From Symsagittifera roscoffensis (taxonomy: Eukaryota; Xenacoelomorpha; Acoela; Convolutidae): 64,000 bases of DNA. Positions 1-12,840 of the stretch are shown here, piece by piece. The stretch is from positions 40,193,797 through 40,257,796 of the forward strand of contig NC_087071.1 in assembly GCF_963678635.1 (NCBI RefSeq). Reading direction: 5' to 3'. A model generated the notes under the pieces. The model saw only the letters and a list, made by a program, of their open reading frames with translations. It had not been told where the DNA came from and did not search any database. Positions within the stretch are counted from its first letter, which is position 1, and the number at the start of each line of letters is the position of its first letter. Both the position numbers and the translations under genes were made by a program.

Positions 1-2436
1 TGGGTGTTGCATTTTTTTTGACAAACCACAAAAAAAACTTGCATCTTACAAAAAAAAAACTTAAGTTTTTTTGAACATTTAACGATATTTTGATGCATTT
101 TGATCAAAATTTGCATCAAAAAGTTTTGCGATCAAAAAGTTTTACGATATTTTGATGCATTTTGACGTGCGTAATCTACCACACGCATGACAAGCAATTC
201 TTTTTTTTCAGTGACGCATCGCAAAAGGTGGGAAAAGAACTTGAGAATATGTGGGATGTTTAGTTAGTCCCAAATTTTTTTATGAGACTTACACTAATTT
301 TGAATAAAATCAAAAATTGGATAACAGTTGATAACAACAGTAGTGCAAATTAGAGACCAATTGCTTTTCCGACATAGTAAAGTTCTCTTTAGAGAAAGTT
401 AAGCAATCAAATAGTGTATTTTTAACCAAAAATTGAGTATCAGAGCTTCAAACTTTTGGCTGAAAGAAAAAAAATTTGATTCTTCTCGAAAATTTGAAGT
501 TGATCAGAAAGTCGTATGATATTATATCGGAGACTCTTTTCTTTTGCTACTCGATTCCCAAAAATTTCAAAAATCCCAGGCAACATTTTTTTCCCTCCGT
601 TTTGTAAAAAAAATTTCATTTTTTTAAAAGTTGAAATTCTTGCATGATCAGGTTTGGAATCAGATTTCCAGAGATCTTCGAAGCTGTCCTCTCAAATTTT
701 CATCAAAATCCCAAAACTGGATTATCTTCTCAAAAATCATTTTATTTAAAAAAACAATGAGAACAGATATTGGAAAATTGATGATTTTGGCAAAGATGTT
801 CGAGAAAACACAGAAACTTTGCAGGAGAACAAAAATTATTGATCAATTTTTGCAATTTTTTGGATCTTGTCAAAATTGGTTTTTAGCATTTTGTCGAAAT
901 AAAAATTAAACGTTTTTCGCATTTTGTAGAGAAAAGTGAAACACTTTTAACACTTTATCGAAAAAACTGAAACTGTTTTCGCATATTTTAGAAAAAAAAT
1001 CAACCAATTTTAGCATACTGACACAAAAACCATAAGGTGGTTTCTTCAACTGTTAAAAACAGTTTTTTTTGAACTTTTGGTAATTTTTGTAATACCTGCG
1101 GGCATCTGAAAAAAATGTTTTTTGCAGAGAAGTGTGGATTTATATAGGAAAAGTAACGCCCAATCTGGAATGATAACTTGCCTATGAAAACTACACTTTA
1201 AATGAAATCAAAGAATTCTTCCTATTTTTGGGAGACTTTATGTTTTTGGATAGTTGTAAGGCCTAGTAAAGTTTTGTGATTGTTCGTATAATTGTTAATT
1301 GAAATTTTAATTAATTCGAAATATTTTTTTTTCTGTGTGAAGTGATTATTTAGAGTTAGAACCTTGGATGTTTGAGAAAAAAACTGACAAAGCAAATGTG
1401 GTTCAATCCAGACTTAATATGTTCAGTTGCTTTTTGCATCGGATTTTAGAAAAAATTATCTTTTTTGGACAATAACACTAACAAGTATACAGTTTTAGTT
1501 AAAAATTTATCATTTGTTTTCAAGTTTCGGTATTTAATTTGTTGTTTTTAAAAACATCTACATGTTTTGGGACTTTGACTGCTCAGATATAATTAGGGAA
1601 AAAATAATGCAATTTGTTGTTCTTGTAAAATCAAAATTGAACAAAGAAAAAATTTCAAAAAACTGAAAACAGAAGAATTTGTTGTTGGTATTCAAAATTT
1701 TCAAGAAAAGTTGTGTAATTTAGCTAGAAGTTTATCACTATCAAAAGTGCTCTCAATGTTTGAAATAGGCGTTTATGAAACAATGTTCTAAATATCTTCA
1801 GAACAAGAGTAAGAATAGAAGAGTGAATACATTGTGGAGGATCTTATTGATTTTGTTGTCCAGGAACACCATTAAATTGGTGAAAAGTTGGAGAGGATTT
1901 GTTGAACTCGATAAAAAGAACAATACCAAGTTTATGAACAGTATTTTCATTTACAAGAATGGACTTGTATGATCCACCATAAATGATCCAGGCTTAAATG
2001 ATCCACCTTGAAATAACAAACCAGTGAAAATTTTCTGAAATAAGCAATTGAAGACAAGGTTATTCATGATATATTGAGTGAATCAGTATGACTGATTGAT
2101 TATGAACTCTCTTAGACGAACATTTTAAAAATCCGAAAAGCCTTGATAAAAAATATATCTGTGAATTCCTCATTCTGTTAGATAATATCAAAAATGATGT
2201 AAAAACTTTAAAAAGAAGGAGAGCTTAATTCTGATTGGTAGAAATTAAACTGGTTAAAATTCAAATTGAATACAAAGCTTGATCTTAATTGATTTATGTT
2301 TGAATTTACAAAAATTCCATAAAAGGTAAGGCTCGGAACTGATTGGTTGACAATAAAACAGTTGAAAGTTCCATGATGAAAAAGATTGATTCTGATTGGG
2401 TGATTTAAGAAGTGTTGAAGATGCTTATTGAACATT
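1..2436 (+). repeat. Segmental duplication, copy 1
   Basis: This segment recurs in the same order at 2784-6055. Both copies open with the same TGGGTGTTGC-TTTTTTTTGAC block and share long stretches (for example the CGCATCGCAAAAGGTGGG block and the AGGTTTGGAATCAGATT block). Copy 1 is shorter: it lacks about 500 bp present in copy 2 at 3465-3965 and about 400 bp present at 4385-4790. Its left edge is the window edge, so it may continue further. The region 2437-2600 repeats part of 900-1060, so there is also a partial third piece. It is AT-rich with no intact gene. Whether it is a transposon or a plain tandem duplication cannot be told. Confidence 0.85.
1176..1266 (+). pseudogene. Remnant of small terminal exon (copy 1)
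   Basis: The frame reads YENYTLNEIKEFFLFLGDF and on to a TAG at 1264-1266. The counterpart at 4690-4881 has the same peptide but a TAG in place of the Leu codon. The upstream part of the exon, present in copy 2, is missing here. The protein is not recognised. Confidence 0.4.
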
Positions 2437-3716
2437 TATCGCAATCTGTAGACACAAATGAAACACTTTTAACATTTTATCAAAAAAATGAAATAGTTTC
2501 CGTATAATTTAGAAAAAAAGTCAAACTATTTTAGTATCCTGACACAAAAACCATAAGTGAATTTCTTCAACTATTAAAAACAATTTTTTTTTTGATTTTT
2601 TTGTTCTTAACTTGATTTAAAAGAAAACTAATTTTTGCAAGTATGTTGATCAAAAACAACCAAAAAACAAAATAAGTTAACAAAAGAAAAGGTAGTCGAA
2701 GTCTTCAATACAGAAATTTTCAAATCAATATGTCAACATGATTTTAAAATAAAGTTTTGTGTTTTTCTGGGTGTTGCAAATTTTGGGTGTTGCATTTTTT
2801 TTGACAAACCACAAAAAAAACTTGACTCTTACAAAAAAAATTTAAATTTTTTGCTTATTTAAAACAATTCAAAAAGTTTAACGATATTCTGATGCATTTT
2901 GACGTGTGTAATCTACCACACGCATGACAAGCAATTCTTTTTTTTCAGTGACGCATCGCAAAAGGTGGGAAAAGAACTTGAGAATATGTGGGATGTTTAG
3001 ATAGTCCCAAATTTTTTTATGAGACTTACACTAATTTTGAATAAAATTAAAAAATAGATAACAGTTGATAACAACAGTAGTGCAAATTAGAGAACAATTG
3101 CTTTTCCGACATAGTAAATTTCTTTTTAGAGAAAGTTAAACAATCAAATAGTTTACTTTTAACCAAGAATTGAGTATCAGAGCTTCAATTTTTCGGCTGA
3201 AAGAAAAAAAACTTGATTCTTCTCGAAAATTTGAAGTTGATCAGAAAGTCGTATGATATTATTTCGGAGACTCTTTTCATCCCCTACTCGATTACCAAAA
3301 ATTTCAAAAATCCCAGGCAAATTTTTTTTCCTCCGTTTTGTAAAATTTTTTTTTTTGAAGTTCAAATTCTTGCATGATCAGGTTTGGAATCAGATTACTA
3401 GAGATCTTCAAAGCTGTCCATCAAATATACATCAAAATCTTAAAACTGGACTATCTTCTCAAAAATCAAAAGTTTCTCATTTGTTTTAGACAAAAAACTC
3501 TTGTTTTAGACAAAATTGACTTGGTGAGAAAACTTGCAGAGAAGCTACTTGTTATAACTTTCTTGTGTTTCTTATATGGCAAACAACTTGTAGTCTTTTC
3601 TTATTGCATTTTTTTGTGTTTATTTTAATTTATTTGAAAGATTTAGGTCCTTTAAAGGTGGTTTTTTTCTCATTGATTTTTCGACTAATCTAGTACACAA
3701 GTGCGGGAAATAGTCT

Positions 3717-3900
3717 CTAGAGTTTTATGGCACAACTGGACATCCCAATCCAAGTCTGACACATGGAGGGAGTGGTGCGAAGGGATTCAAACGAACATCA
3801 AATGAAGCAAGTACCCATTACATAGAACCAACTTGGAACAATGTAATTGATGGAAAAAGTGTCCGAGCATCTGGGATTGAACTAACACGAGATTCCTGAC
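3717..3900 (+). pseudogene. Exon-like coding remnant, unidentified
   Basis: Two adjacent frames look protein-like: a Trp-rich stretch (WHNWTSQSKSDTWREW) at about 3728-3780, then in another frame ASTHYIEPTWNNVIDGKSVR up to a TGA near 3900. The change of frame inside one block suggests a broken coding exon. It sits in the block missing from duplication copy 1. No family is recognised. Confidence 0.3.
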
Positions 3901-4448
3901 TCTAGATATGCGGCTCACTGTGACAATAGATGAGTAGTTCAGGGTGAACTATCTCACTTTATAAAAAATAAACAATGAGAACAGATATTGGGAATTTGAT
4001 GATTTTAGCAAACATGTTCGAGAAAACACAGAAACTTTGCATAAAGGTAAAAATTATTGATCAATTTTTGTAATTTTTTGCATCTTGTCGAAATTGGTTT
4101 TTGCCTTTAGTCGAAAAAAACTAAAACATTTTTCGCGTTTTGTAGATAAAAGTGAAACACTTTTCACATTTGATCGAAAAAACTGAAAATGTTTCCGCAT
4201 ATTTTAGAAAAAAAGTCAACCAATTTTAGCATCCTGACACAAAAACCAAAAGGGGGTTTCTCGAACTGTTAAAATTAATTTTTTTTTGAACTTTTGTAAT
4301 TTTTTTAATAGCTGCGGGCATCTGGAAAAAATGTTTTTTGCAGAGAATTGTGGTTTTATGTAGAAGTAACGCCTGAGGAGTTTCCCAATCTGGATGTACT
4401 CAAAAATTCACACTAGTACCAATTACATTGAATTTTCAAACAATTAAA

Positions 4449-4574
4449 CAAAAACTGGGAGATTTGCTTGATCCCAAAAACCTTACAAGGGAAAATTCAC
4501 TAGAAATCCTGCTTCCAACTACTGAAGAAAAAACAGCTGGGGCAACTCGGAAAATCTCAGCATGTCTATTTTGA
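4449..4574 (+). pseudogene. Exon-like coding remnant (KLGDLLDP)
   Basis: Open frame with the peptide QKLGDLLDPKNLTRENSLEI, ending in a TGA at 4572-4574. A similar peptide, KLGDLLNPHYTTLDLRKSLN, is encoded near 16567-16626, so this is one of at least two dispersed copies of an unknown coding sequence. Confidence 0.35.
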
Positions 4575-4689
4575 AAAAATAATAATAAAAAAGATGTAGG
4601 GAATTCATGGTGCTGAAAACTTTAGACTCGAACATATAAATGAACGCAAATCTGGCTAAGAATCAACTCTAGATCAACTATCATACAAC

Positions 4690-4881
4690 ATGAGGAGGGT
4701 GTATGTCACAATCGAGAAGTACAAGGTGACCAAGCCACTTTACATTCAGATTCGACTGTTCACTGCGAAGGAGAAAGAAGACTTGAAGCATGTTGCCTAT
4801 GAAAATTACACTTAGAATGAAATCAAAGAACTCTTCCTAATTTTGGGAGACTTTATGTTTTTGGATAGTTGTAATGCCTAG
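4690..4881 (+). pseudogene. Remnant of small terminal exon (copy 2)
   Basis: Begins ATG and reads MRRVYVTIEKYKVTKPLYIQ and onward. An in-frame TAG at 4813-4815 replaces a Leu codon still intact in copy 1 (1176-1266), and the frame then resumes the same peptide to a TAG at 4879-4881. This is what a duplicated and then inactivated coding exon looks like. No domain is recognised. Confidence 0.45.
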
Positions 4882-5839
4882 TACAGTTTTGTGATTGTTC
4901 GTATAACTGTTAATTGAACTTTTTTTTATTTCGAAGTCTTAATTTTTCTGTGTGAAGTGATTATTTAGAGTTAGAACCTTGGATGTTTGAGAAAAAAACT
5001 GACAAAGCAAATGTGGTTTAATCAAGACTTAATAGATAAAGCACAGGTGATTTTCCAGTAGTTGTTTAAAAGATTACTTAGACAATTTCAGTTGCTTTTT
5101 GCATCGGACTTTAGAATAAAATATCTTCTTTGGACAATAACACTATTAAGTATATAGTTTTAGTTGAAAACTTGTCATTTGTTTTCAAGTTTTGGTATTT
5201 CATTTGTTGTTTTCAAAAACTTCTAAATGCTTTGGGTCTTTGACTGCTTACATGTAATGTGGGAAAAAATTAAGCAATTTGTTGTTCTTCTAAAATCAAA
5301 ATTGAACAAAGAAAAAAATTTTTCAAAAAAATGAAAACAGAAGAATTTGTTGTTGGTATTCAAATTAAAAAAAAATTGTGTGTTTTAGCAAGAAACTTCA
5401 AAAGTACTCTCAATGTTTGAAATAGGCGTTTATCAAACTTTATTCTAAATATCTTCAGAAAAAGAGTAAGAATAGAAGAGTGAAGACATTGTGGAGGAAC
5501 TTATTGATTTTGTTGTCCAGTAAACTTTGGTGAAAAATTGGAGAGGATTTGTTGGACTCGATAAAAAGAATGATACCAAGTTGATGAACAGTATTTTCAT
5601 TTACAAGAATGGACTTAGCTTAAATGATCCACATTAAAACAACAAACCAATGAAAATTTTCTGGAAAAAAAAATTTGAAAACAAGGTTATTCCTGAAATA
5701 TTGAGTGAATCAGTATGATTGATTGATTACGAATTCTCTTACACAACCAGTTGAAAATATGAAAAGTTTTGATAAAGATTATATCCGTGAATGCCTCATT
5801 CTGTTAGATAATATCAAAAATGATGTAAAAAATTTAAAA

Positions 5840-6170
5840 AGAAGGAGAGCTTAATTTTGATTGGTTGAAGTTAAACTTGTTAAAATTCAATTTAAAAACA
5901 GAGCTTGATCTTAATCGATTTATGTTTGAATGTAAAAATATTCCATTATAGGTGAGCCTCGGAACTGAATGGTTGACACTAAAACTGTTGAAAGTTCCAT
6001 GATGAAAAAGATTGATTCTGATTGGCTGATATAAGATCTGTTGAAGGTGCCATGATAAATGAAGCTTGGTTCTGATTGGTTAATGTAAAAATTTTGCAAA
6101 ATCCATGACAGGTAAAACTCAAACCTGATTGGTTGATATGAGTTTTTTGTGCATATGATTGGATGTTTTC
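5840..6170 (+). repeat. Short tandem repeats around CTGATTGGTTGA
   Basis: Degenerate units of roughly 60 bp, each with a variant of TTCTGATTGGTTGA followed by AAAGTTCCATGAT-like sequence, lie head to tail. The matching stretch in duplication copy 1 is about 2215-2420. No coding function is visible. Confidence 0.55.
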
Positions 6171-7348
6171 TCTAACATGTGTGCAAAAATTCATCCATTT
6201 TCCTTCTATGCGTGCAAAATTTGTATCGCTAATTTAACTTGTGTTATCATTGTTTTTTCAATCAAGTAATAACTTTCACCGTGAACTACTCATCTATTCT
6301 TACAGTCGAAGTGAATTTGAAAAACTTTATATTTACAAAAGATAAAAAAACTGACCAGCGACAGCTAAAGACAAAAAAAATCAAAGAGGTATCGAGCAGC
6401 AGAATAGTTCTGGAGGCTCTCTATAGATCGCGCAGATCTGGCCGAAAACCCCTCATCTTCATCTATTGCGATGAAATTTTCTGCTGATCCCGCATCCTCT
6501 CAAGGAAAGAGGAAGTCTTTGACTGGTTCAACCATATATTTAATGTCAATAATCTCCGGGTAGTTCATTTCCACGTGCACAGACTATTCCTCCAACAATT
6601 GCATTGTTCCCAGTTGGTTCTCTGTGATGAGTTTTTGTGTCATATGTTGCTCCATGAAGTCCCCTCGCATCACTTCCACCATATGCTAAAACAATCTAGA
6701 GACACTATCTCGCACATGGTTTTGTACTAGATCAGGCGAAAACTAATTATTAGATCAGGAGTACTTAAGGTTGCTGTTTTTCACTGAGAAGATCATTTTG
6801 ATCAAAAATATGAGTAAAAAATACAGATTAATACTAAGCAAAATGATTGATTTATTGCTGAGCGAACAGGTAGTTGACGGTGGTTATATGAAATTATAAT
6901 CTTAAGAGCTGAGAGAGGAGAAAGCAGACGGGAGTTTAGCTGAAAACAAAATTAAGATACTGAGTTAAGAGTAAGGGATACCTTCAACTCAATCGTGTGG
7001 GTTTAACCAATCAGAATAGATATTCCATAATTGGTCTGCAGTCGTTCAGCTCCTTTTTATGGAACTTTGATATTGAAGTTGTGTCCCATCAGAATCAATG
7101 TTCCTCTTCAGACTTTTTAGACATTGTCAATTCCAATCGCTAAAAAAGTATGCAATCAGAGAAAAAACTAAAATGTTGTGACCTAAATTTTCGAATTAAA
7201 TACTTCATATAAACAAAAACAAAGAAAAATTGAATAAGCCCGGGTTGTTTGCTGTAAAAACAAGAAATATTGCCGATGTAGGTAACACAAGAAAGAAAGT
7301 TATACCAAGTAGCATCTCTCAGTTATCTCATCAAAGCAATTTAATTTT

Positions 7349-7640
7349 CTATTCATAATCAAGAAGAAACTTCTGATTTTTCAGTAGATAGTCAAGTTCT
7401 TTGATTTTGACGAAACTTCGAGAGGATAGCTCGAAATTAATGTTTTTTTCCAAGCAATCTCTGCAATTTTTATTCCAAACTTGATAATGCAAGACTTTGA
7501 ACTTTGAAACTTTTTTTAAAAAATGGAGGAATAAAATTTTGCTGGAATTTTTGACAAACTTGGTGAATTTGGTGAGTATCAAAATAATCTTTGATATTAT
7601 CATACGACTTGCTCAATTTAATTTTTCGAGAATTAATAAA
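7349..7640 (-). repeat. Diverged inverted copy of duplication segment
   Basis: On the minus strand this reads TCTTGCATTATCAAGTTTGG and following sequence close to the 640-700 and 3365-3420 blocks (TCTTGCATGATCAGGTTTGG). It suggests the 1-6055 segment belongs to a dispersed repeat family and is not only a local duplication. Confidence 0.4.
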
Positions 7641-9608
7641 ATTTTCTTTCCTTGTCAGGTATAATTCTATAATTCAGCCGTAAATTTAAGGCTTTGATAA
7701 TCATTATTTGGTTCAAAAGTATACTCTTTGATTTTGTAAGCTTCTCTAAAAAGAGCTGTACTTATTAGGATAACTCTAATTTGTGGAATATAAACGTCCA
7801 AAAAATTATTTAAAAAATAAGATTCAGCATCTATTTCATCAATAAGAAAACCAGTTAAAATTTTTCTTTTTTTTTCTAAAATTTTTGGACAGATACTTCT
7901 CCAATTTTGATAAAACTTTTTAAAAATTAAAAAAAAAACACTTTTAGAAACCACTGGACTCTGATTGCTTAAACTATCGATTGTGATTGGTTGATTTTAA
8001 CTAAGCAACAGCAAAGGCTTTCCACTCTGTTTTTTTTACATTAAAAGCAATTTTCTATAATTTGCATACCTGTTTTATTCATTTTTTGAATCTAATCAAA
8101 ACTAGGTTAAAATCCCCTTAAAGTTTTTGGGACTATCTTAATTTCCTAAATTTTCTCAAGTTTTTTCACTACTTTTAGCGATAAAAACTGAATAAAAAAG
8201 TTGATTGAACTCTTATTTGTCGAAGAAACTGTTTTAAAAATGTACTGGTTAATTGAAAAACATCAAAAAAATGATTGGTTTTGCCTAGCTATCATTTTAC
8301 AAATTTCCTAAGTTAGTGTCTTTTTTGAATTCATAGACTGGCGCGTTTTCAAGAAGATAAACGGTTGCTTATGTATCAAAAATTCATATTTTTTTTTACT
8401 GTTTTTGATTTATGACATAGAAAAAATGAAAACTTGGACAACATAATATACATAAAACTGCACTGTGAAACTGCTTCATTTTAAAAAGCTCAAATTGAAT
8501 TAAAAACTTACTGTTGTCTGGCTCAGAAATTTTTTTCTGAAGGCTCTTAGCAAATGGAACTTTTGGTGCCAACTTTGCTATGGATTTTTAACTGATCGTT
8601 GAAATAATAAATTTTCTGAATAATTTTTGGTTGAAATTATAGTCAATCTGAAAATTACAGATCAAGCCAAAAACTGAGAAAGACTCAATTTGAATACTTT
8701 TGAGAAAATAAAGTAGAAAATCTAATGAAGTTTTGAAATCATTTTGTTTCAATTTAGATTATAAGAAACAGATGAAGAAAAAAATTCAACAAAAAAACAT
8801 TGTAGTATTGGTAATTGTGTGTAATGCATTGAAGCTTTTTATTACTCTGATGAACTGAACAGAGTTACAGGAAAATTCAGAAGTTTTAAGAGTATATATA
8901 TTTTTTCGAAGTTGGCAACTCCCATATTTTTTGTTGCAATTCAGCAAAAAAATTGTACCTATGGAAGATAATAGTTGAAGCATAAATTAAAAAGGAGATG
9001 TTCTGTGAAATTCGTATTTTTGCTCTTGTTAGCTCTAATTTTCTTTCTTTTAGAAATTTAGATGGAGCTGTAAATTTTTGTTAATTGAATTTTCCTTCAG
9101 TTTTAAAAAAACTGTTCAGTTGGTACAGGTTCTACATAGTTTGTAATTTCTGAATATTTTTAGTGCTCTTTTGGAAGCTTCTTCCTTTATGGGTTCTTAT
9201 TTCTACTTGTATTTCAATGAATAACAATAAAAAAAGCTATGTTAAAAAAACTTCGAAGTTTTTCAGACAAAAAACAACAAATTGGTTCTTAAAACTTTTC
9301 GTAAAAATTTACCTACAAACTCTCTTTTCTACCTTGTGCTTAAGTATTTTGAATATTTCAATTGGTTCCACTTTTCTCTCACTAGAAGCTTTTTGAGAAA
9401 ATTTGGACAAAAATCCAGAATAAATTAGTTTTTATCTCTATTTTGCGAGAAAACTCATAGTTAATAATTACAAAAATTGTGTGTTTGCTAGAAATAACAG
9501 GACTAATTGAAGAAGAGGATTGGTCTCTGATAAAAGTTAGCATGTACAAAAAACAGGGTATGTTTTAGACGATTGCCTTTCTAACTGTACCTCTGCTTAG
9601 TTTTGACT
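7641..9608. other. AT-rich stretch without recognised gene
   Basis: Nothing firmly identifiable. The minus frame over 7667-7954 has a somewhat protein-like tail (LTGFLIDEIDAESYFLNNFL) but no clear splice signals and no family resemblance. Other open frames are short and of A/T-run composition. Confidence 0.5.
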
Positions 9609-10619
9609 GAGTTACCATGCAAATTGAGTTTAAAAGCGAAACCCTACGCAAAACAGAAAGCAGGAATAACCCTAAAACCGAATTCATCTGGAATATTCAT
9701 GGTAATTTATGTTGTAGATGCTAAAAAGGGATAGTGATCAGTAATAAAAAGAAATTTTGGTACATTTCATCCATACTCTTTTTGAAATCTTTCACCTTTT
9801 TTATAATAATTCTATTACCTGAGTTAACTACAATTAACGTGAAACATTTCTCTGATCTTGTACTTTTGTATAAACTTGGGTTTATCGTAAACACAAAAAA
9901 ATGAGCCAGAGTTGTAGTATGATTTTTGCTCAAAAATTTTCAGAGAATTTTACTATGGTTGACCATTTGAATTGAGGTTTCAACAAAAGTCATTTAAGCT
10001 GGACTAATAAAAAAAATTAAGTAGCTTCGTATAAATGGTGTAGCTTCGAAAAAAATGGATAGATGCTGAGTTCAGTATAAAACATTTTATTTTTTTCACA
10101 AATTATGCTTTTTTATAGGATTCTTCCAAAAAATTGGGTTGGAACTTCCAGCAAAGATTTGACTGGTTTGAGCACTCTTACTTGTCTTCACACCCTTATA
10201 CAACAAGAATCTAAACTTATTTTAGATCAAATCGTGGTCGTCTTTCTTTTTTTCGAGGAAACATGACACCAAATGGTCAAAAATGGTTAACGTAATATAG
10301 CATCGGTTTTTACGATTAGAAGACAATCAATTAAAAAAAGTAGCCAAATCATAAGAATACTGAAATAAAATCTAAAAACTGATTTTTTTTCTAAAAAACT
10401 TGAGGTTTTTGCACAAAAAAATTACCATCTGAATTTTACCATCGGAAGCCTATTTTATGGTGTTGAGAAATCTATTTCTATCTGATTACACAGGTTTTTA
10501 AATATTCCAGTTTAGAATCTAGAGCATTGCTGTATCGGCAAAATCGGACGCCTAAAATTTTTGAAATTTTTTCTCGAAACTTAGCATCTCACCAGCTTAA
10601 AAACATGGGAAAACTACAT
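9609..10619 (+). repeat. Tandem duplication, unit 1
   Basis: A 1.01 kb unit beginning GAGTTACCATGCAAATTGAG and ending GGGAAAACTACAT, repeated directly at 10620-11632 with few changes. It contains a short conserved frame (CKLSLKAKPYAKQKAGITLK and on to a stop at about 9733) that could be a small terminal exon. That frame differs between the copies by only about one silent change, against more changes in the flanks. Confidence 0.9.
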
Positions 10620-11632
10620 GAGTTACCATGCAAATTGAGTTTAAAAGCAAAACCCTACGCAAAACAGAAAGCAGGAATAACCCTAAAACCGAATTCATCT
10701 GGAATATTCATGGTAATTTATGTTGTAGATGCTAAAAAGGGATAGTGATCAGTAATAAAAAGAAGTTTTGGTACATTTCATCCATACTCTTATATAATTT
10801 TTGAAATCTTTGACCTTTTTTATAATAATTCTATTACCTGAGTTAACTACAATTAACGTGAAACATTTCTCTAATCTTGCACTTTTGTATAAATTTGGAT
10901 TTATCGTTCACACAAAAAAAAACGAGCCAGAGTTGTAGTATGACTTTTGCTCAAGAATTTTCAGAGAATTTTACTATGGTTGACCATTTGAATTGAGGTT
11001 TAAACAAAAGTCATTTAAGCTGGACTAATAAAAAAATTTAAGTAGCTTCGTATAAATGGTGTAGCTTCGAAAAAAATGGATAGATGCTGATTTCAGTATG
11101 AAACATTTTATTTTATTCACAAATTATGCTTTTTTATAGGATTCTTCCAAAAAATTGGGTTGGAAATTCCAGCAAAGATTTGACTGGTTTGAGCACTCTT
11201 TCTGGTCTTCACACCCTTATACAACAAGAATCTTAACTTATTTTAGATCAAATCGTGGTCGTCTTTCTTGTTTTTGAGGAAACATGACACCAAATTGTCA
11301 AAATTTTAGTTTAACGTAATATAGCATCGGTTTTTACGATTAGAAGACAATCAATTAAAAAAAGTAGCCAAAATCATAAGAATACTGAAAAAAATTCTAA
11401 AAACTGATTTTTTTTTCTCAAAAACTTGAGGTTTTTGCACAAAAAAAATTACCATCTGAATTTTACCATCGGAATTTTATGGTGTTGAGAAATCTATTTC
11501 TATCTGATTACACAGTTTTTTAAATATTCCAGTTTAGAATCTAGAGCATTGCTGTATCGGCAAAATCGGACGCCTAAAATTTTTTCTCGAATCTTAGCAT
11601 CTCACCATCTTAAAAACATGGGAAAACTACAT
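10620..11632 (+). repeat. Tandem duplication, unit 2
   Basis: Second copy of the 1.01 kb unit. The junction with unit 1 is exact: unit 1 ends CTACAT and GAGTTACCATG follows at once. Differences are small indels in A/T runs and scattered substitutions, so the duplication is fairly recent. Confidence 0.9.
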
Positions 11633-11639
11633 AGGGCGA

Positions 11640-12840
11640 TGACCGGATATTCTATAGCCTATAAAAATGCAGAATGGTCATTAATCCTCCCGCACGATTT
11701 TGGCCCAACATATACAACTAGACAGCCCTGACGATTTAGGATGTCGACCATTGCAGCATCAAGTACATCAGTCAGGAAAACACTTAATCCACTTACTCCA
11801 AATACTCATTTGCTTCAGATGAACTATTGTGCGTTTCCGAGTGCAACCTCGTTCCTCTCGATTCTGGGCGATCGGCAAGGACGTCGATGGATATTTTTGA
11901 CTGGGGATTGGGAGTTGGACTCACTCGCACCGAACATCTGATGATCAGAAAATTAAAATCGGCAAGAGAAATGGAAAGAGAAAACCCTAAAAACCGGCTT
12001 TTCGAGACATATATTGACATTCCCAATCGCATCGACCACGACTATTGACCCGAACACGTATTACACCATTTGACCAGAACTCCCTGCCAACTGGTCGGAC
12101 ATTTCGAACGCCATACAGGGGTTCAAAAAGCACAGCACAACTAGAGTGTTCTTGGATGAAGTCCTGGGTTTGGAACTGTCCATCTTCGTCCGGTTGCTAA
12201 AGCTGAGACCAGGAGTGATTGATGACCATACGCTGGTGTACCACGGTTCAAGCAGTTGGTTTACGAAAAGAACGCGCACGAGAAAATGGTCTTGCGTGAT
12301 TTGAAATTGTCAGAGTTGGTTGAAAATTTTCCTGATGTAGTTGGAAGTGCTGTGGGCAAGTTACTCACGCTCGTGGAGGCCTGGGAACTCGTTGAATTCT
12401 GGTTAATCGGTCTTCCAAGCCTGCTCTTTAAAGGCTACTTTCGGGGAGGCAACCTATCCCTTACATCCGAGATGGGAGCAACAGGAGCGACATTATTCGT
12501 TTCTGATTCCAAAGGTCCCAGAAGACTGGCGAGTGGCTCAGGCACTTTGATCCTCACTCTGCTCCCGGTCAGTCAAAGTAGTCCAAGCCAGGGAGTCGGA
12601 CGTCCTCAGCTCCTCTTCTAGTTCTTCAATATTCGTTCGAAAAATGTCATTGATCCACCGCCTTCAATGCTGGTCGTTAAAATGTATTCTATCTCTGGTG
12701 CCAAATGGCTCACGACCAGTTTGCAGATCATCTCATTTCACCGGGCCACCCTGCCGTTCATAAAATCGGCCACTGGTGTGTCTAGATTCGGGTTTTGTGG
12801 GACCGTGCTCAGGACCACGAGTCTTTTTTTTTACTTTTCT
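11640..12840 (+). pseudogene. GC-richer coding relic, unidentified
   Basis: A block with visibly higher GC and codon-like composition than its surroundings. Protein-like peptides occur in shifting plus-strand frames: one with RKLKSAREMERENPKNRLFE at about 11945-12003, then PELPANWSDISNAIQGFKKH followed by a stretch with LDEVLGLELSIFVRLLKLRP to about 12255, then in the next frame VYEKNAHEKMVLRDLKLSEL to about 12420, then a third frame with FLIPKVPEDWRVAQAL at 12490-12550. The frame changes point to one long coding sequence broken by indels. It starts right after the tandem duplication. Neither host gene nor transposon family is recognised. Confidence 0.5.

Larger units (their letters stand above)
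2784..6055 (+). repeat. Segmental duplication, copy 2
   Basis: Diverged direct copy of 1-2436 carrying two extra blocks. The extra blocks look more protein-like than the surroundings (3717-3900, 4449-4574 and 4690-4881), so copy 1 probably lost them by deletion rather than copy 2 gaining them. Confidence 0.85.
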
